From Emcibacteraceae bacterium (GTDB lineage Bacteria > Pseudomonadota > Alphaproteobacteria > Sphingomonadales > Emcibacteraceae): DNA of 5,015 bases. Under the pieces are notes generated by a model. The model saw only the letters and a list, made by a program, of their open reading frames with translations, searched no databases and was not told the DNA's origin. Position 1 is the stretch's first letter, and each line of letters starts with the position of its first letter. This document shows, piece by piece, positions 4,404 to 5,015 of the stretch. The stretch covers positions 1 through 5,015 of the forward strand of contig JAESUD010000176.1 in NCBI GenBank assembly GCA_016763335.1. Reading direction: 5' to 3'. A program made the position numbers and the translations under genes.

Positions 4404-5015
4404 TTATGGATTGGTTTTTAGAAAGGACTGGATATTTCGAAAAACATCTTCAAACATTTCTGTAGTCAATCTTTTGGTGTTAGTATTATAGCGGGAGCAA
4501 TGATAACTGTCGATCAACGTCAGGCCATTTGAAAGTTGATGCATTTGATTGTGGCCAAATTTGAAAGCGGATTTTTTTTCGCCGTATGTTGATAGAATGG
4601 CATTATGAGCCACCAGTCCAAGTGCCAGAATGAGGCGGATTGTTGGTAATTTTTCAATTTGTTCAATTAAAAAAGGCCGGCAATTTTTTTCTTCTTCACC
4701 GATGGTCTTGTTTTGTGGTGGTACACAGCGAACGGCATTGGTGATAATCGCTTTTTGCAGGCGTAATCCGTCATCAATGCGCGCATCATATGATCCGACT
4801 GCAAAATTAAATTTCACCATTGTTGGATATAACAAATCACCGGCATAATCACCTGTAAATGGTCTTCCAGTTCGGTTTGCACCCTTTAATCCGGGGGCGA
4901 GGCCAACAATTAATAATTCAGCATCCTTAGCACCAAAAGCCGGAACGGGGCCATTGAAAAAATCAGGATATTTTCGCTGATTGTCATTTCTAAAACCCGT
5001 TAATCGTGGGCATAA
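4404..5015 (-). CDS. Family 5 uracil-DNA glycosylase (UDGb type), 5'-truncated by window edge
   Basis: This enzyme excises uracil (and in family 5 often other deaminated bases) from DNA to start base-excision repair. The frame is open from base 5015 to the TAA at 4404-4406, giving 203 residues; about 15-25 N-terminal residues are missing. The visible part starts LCPRLTGFR, where the Cys belongs to the [4Fe-4S] cluster motif. Motif A, GLAPG (38-42) followed by GANRTGRPFTGDYAG (45-59), is diagnostic of family 5, whose active site lacks the catalytic Asp/Asn of other UDGs. Further cluster cysteines are in NAVRCVPPQ (Cys97) and EKNCRPF (Cys112). Motif B is SYHCSRYNTNTKRLT (170-184), with Cys in place of the Pro of the common HPS and Lys before RLT where Gly is frequent. 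A TTG at 4835 could look like a start, but conserved motif A lies upstream, so it is internal. No terminator is seen before the promoter of the MBL gene 30 bases on, so read-through is possible. In many alphaproteobacteria UDGb is a near neighbour of smpB (recalled). Confidence 0.93.
   Translation of the reverse strand, partial: LCPRLTGFRNDNQRKYPDFFNGPVPAFGAKDAELLIVGLAPGLKGANRTGRPFTGDYAGDLLYPTMVKFNFAVGSYDARIDDGLRLQKAIITNAVRCVPPQNKTIGEEEKNCRPFLIEQIEKLPTIRLILALGLVAHNAILSTYGEKKSAFKFGHNQMHQLSNGLTLIDSYHCSRYNTNTKRLTTEMFEDVFRNIQSFLKTNP

Overview
The window looks like a piece of an AT-rich alphaproteobacterial chromosome. The evidence for that lineage is the combination of smpB, a family 5 uracil-DNA glycosylase of the proteobacterial UDGb type, and two exported proteins ending in a domain like that of the rickettsial/alphaproteobacterial 17 kDa surface antigen. 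The lineage is inferred from protein character and remembered gene order, not from a search. No mobile element, CRISPR array, tRNA or rRNA was seen.

Layout: bases 1-420 (+) hold the 3' part of smpB, which is cut by the left edge. It converges on a minus-strand block that fills the rest of the window. From right to left (direction of transcription) the block contains: a UDGb gene cut by the right edge (5015-4404), an exported metallo-beta-lactamase-fold hydrolase (4313-3444), a 375-residue Asn/Arg- and Tyr/Gly-rich secreted protein (3327-2200), its shorter 217-residue paralogue (2056-1403), and an exported degenerate alpha/beta-hydrolase-like protein (1192-440). All intergenic gaps are under 220 bases. 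They hold recognisable promoters, Shine-Dalgarno sites and two good hairpin terminators, so most of the minus-strand genes appear to be separate transcription units rather than one operon.

The core pair smpB/UDG are housekeeping functions (ribosome rescue and uracil repair) that I recall lying near each other in many alphaproteobacteria. The four genes between them all encode proteins with N-terminal export signals and look like an accessory cell-envelope island. The most interesting part is the paralogous pair of low-complexity secreted proteins. They share signal peptide style, a central linker motif and a two-cysteine C-terminal domain, but their middles have diverged into different low-complexity sequences, including an exact 105-bp in-frame tandem repeat. 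Their promoters share a 20-bp box with an 11-bp-spaced direct repeat at a fixed distance from the -10 element, a conserved start-of-transcript motif and the same Shine-Dalgarno sequence. This suggests co-regulation by one activator, perhaps an OmpR/PhoB-type response regulator.
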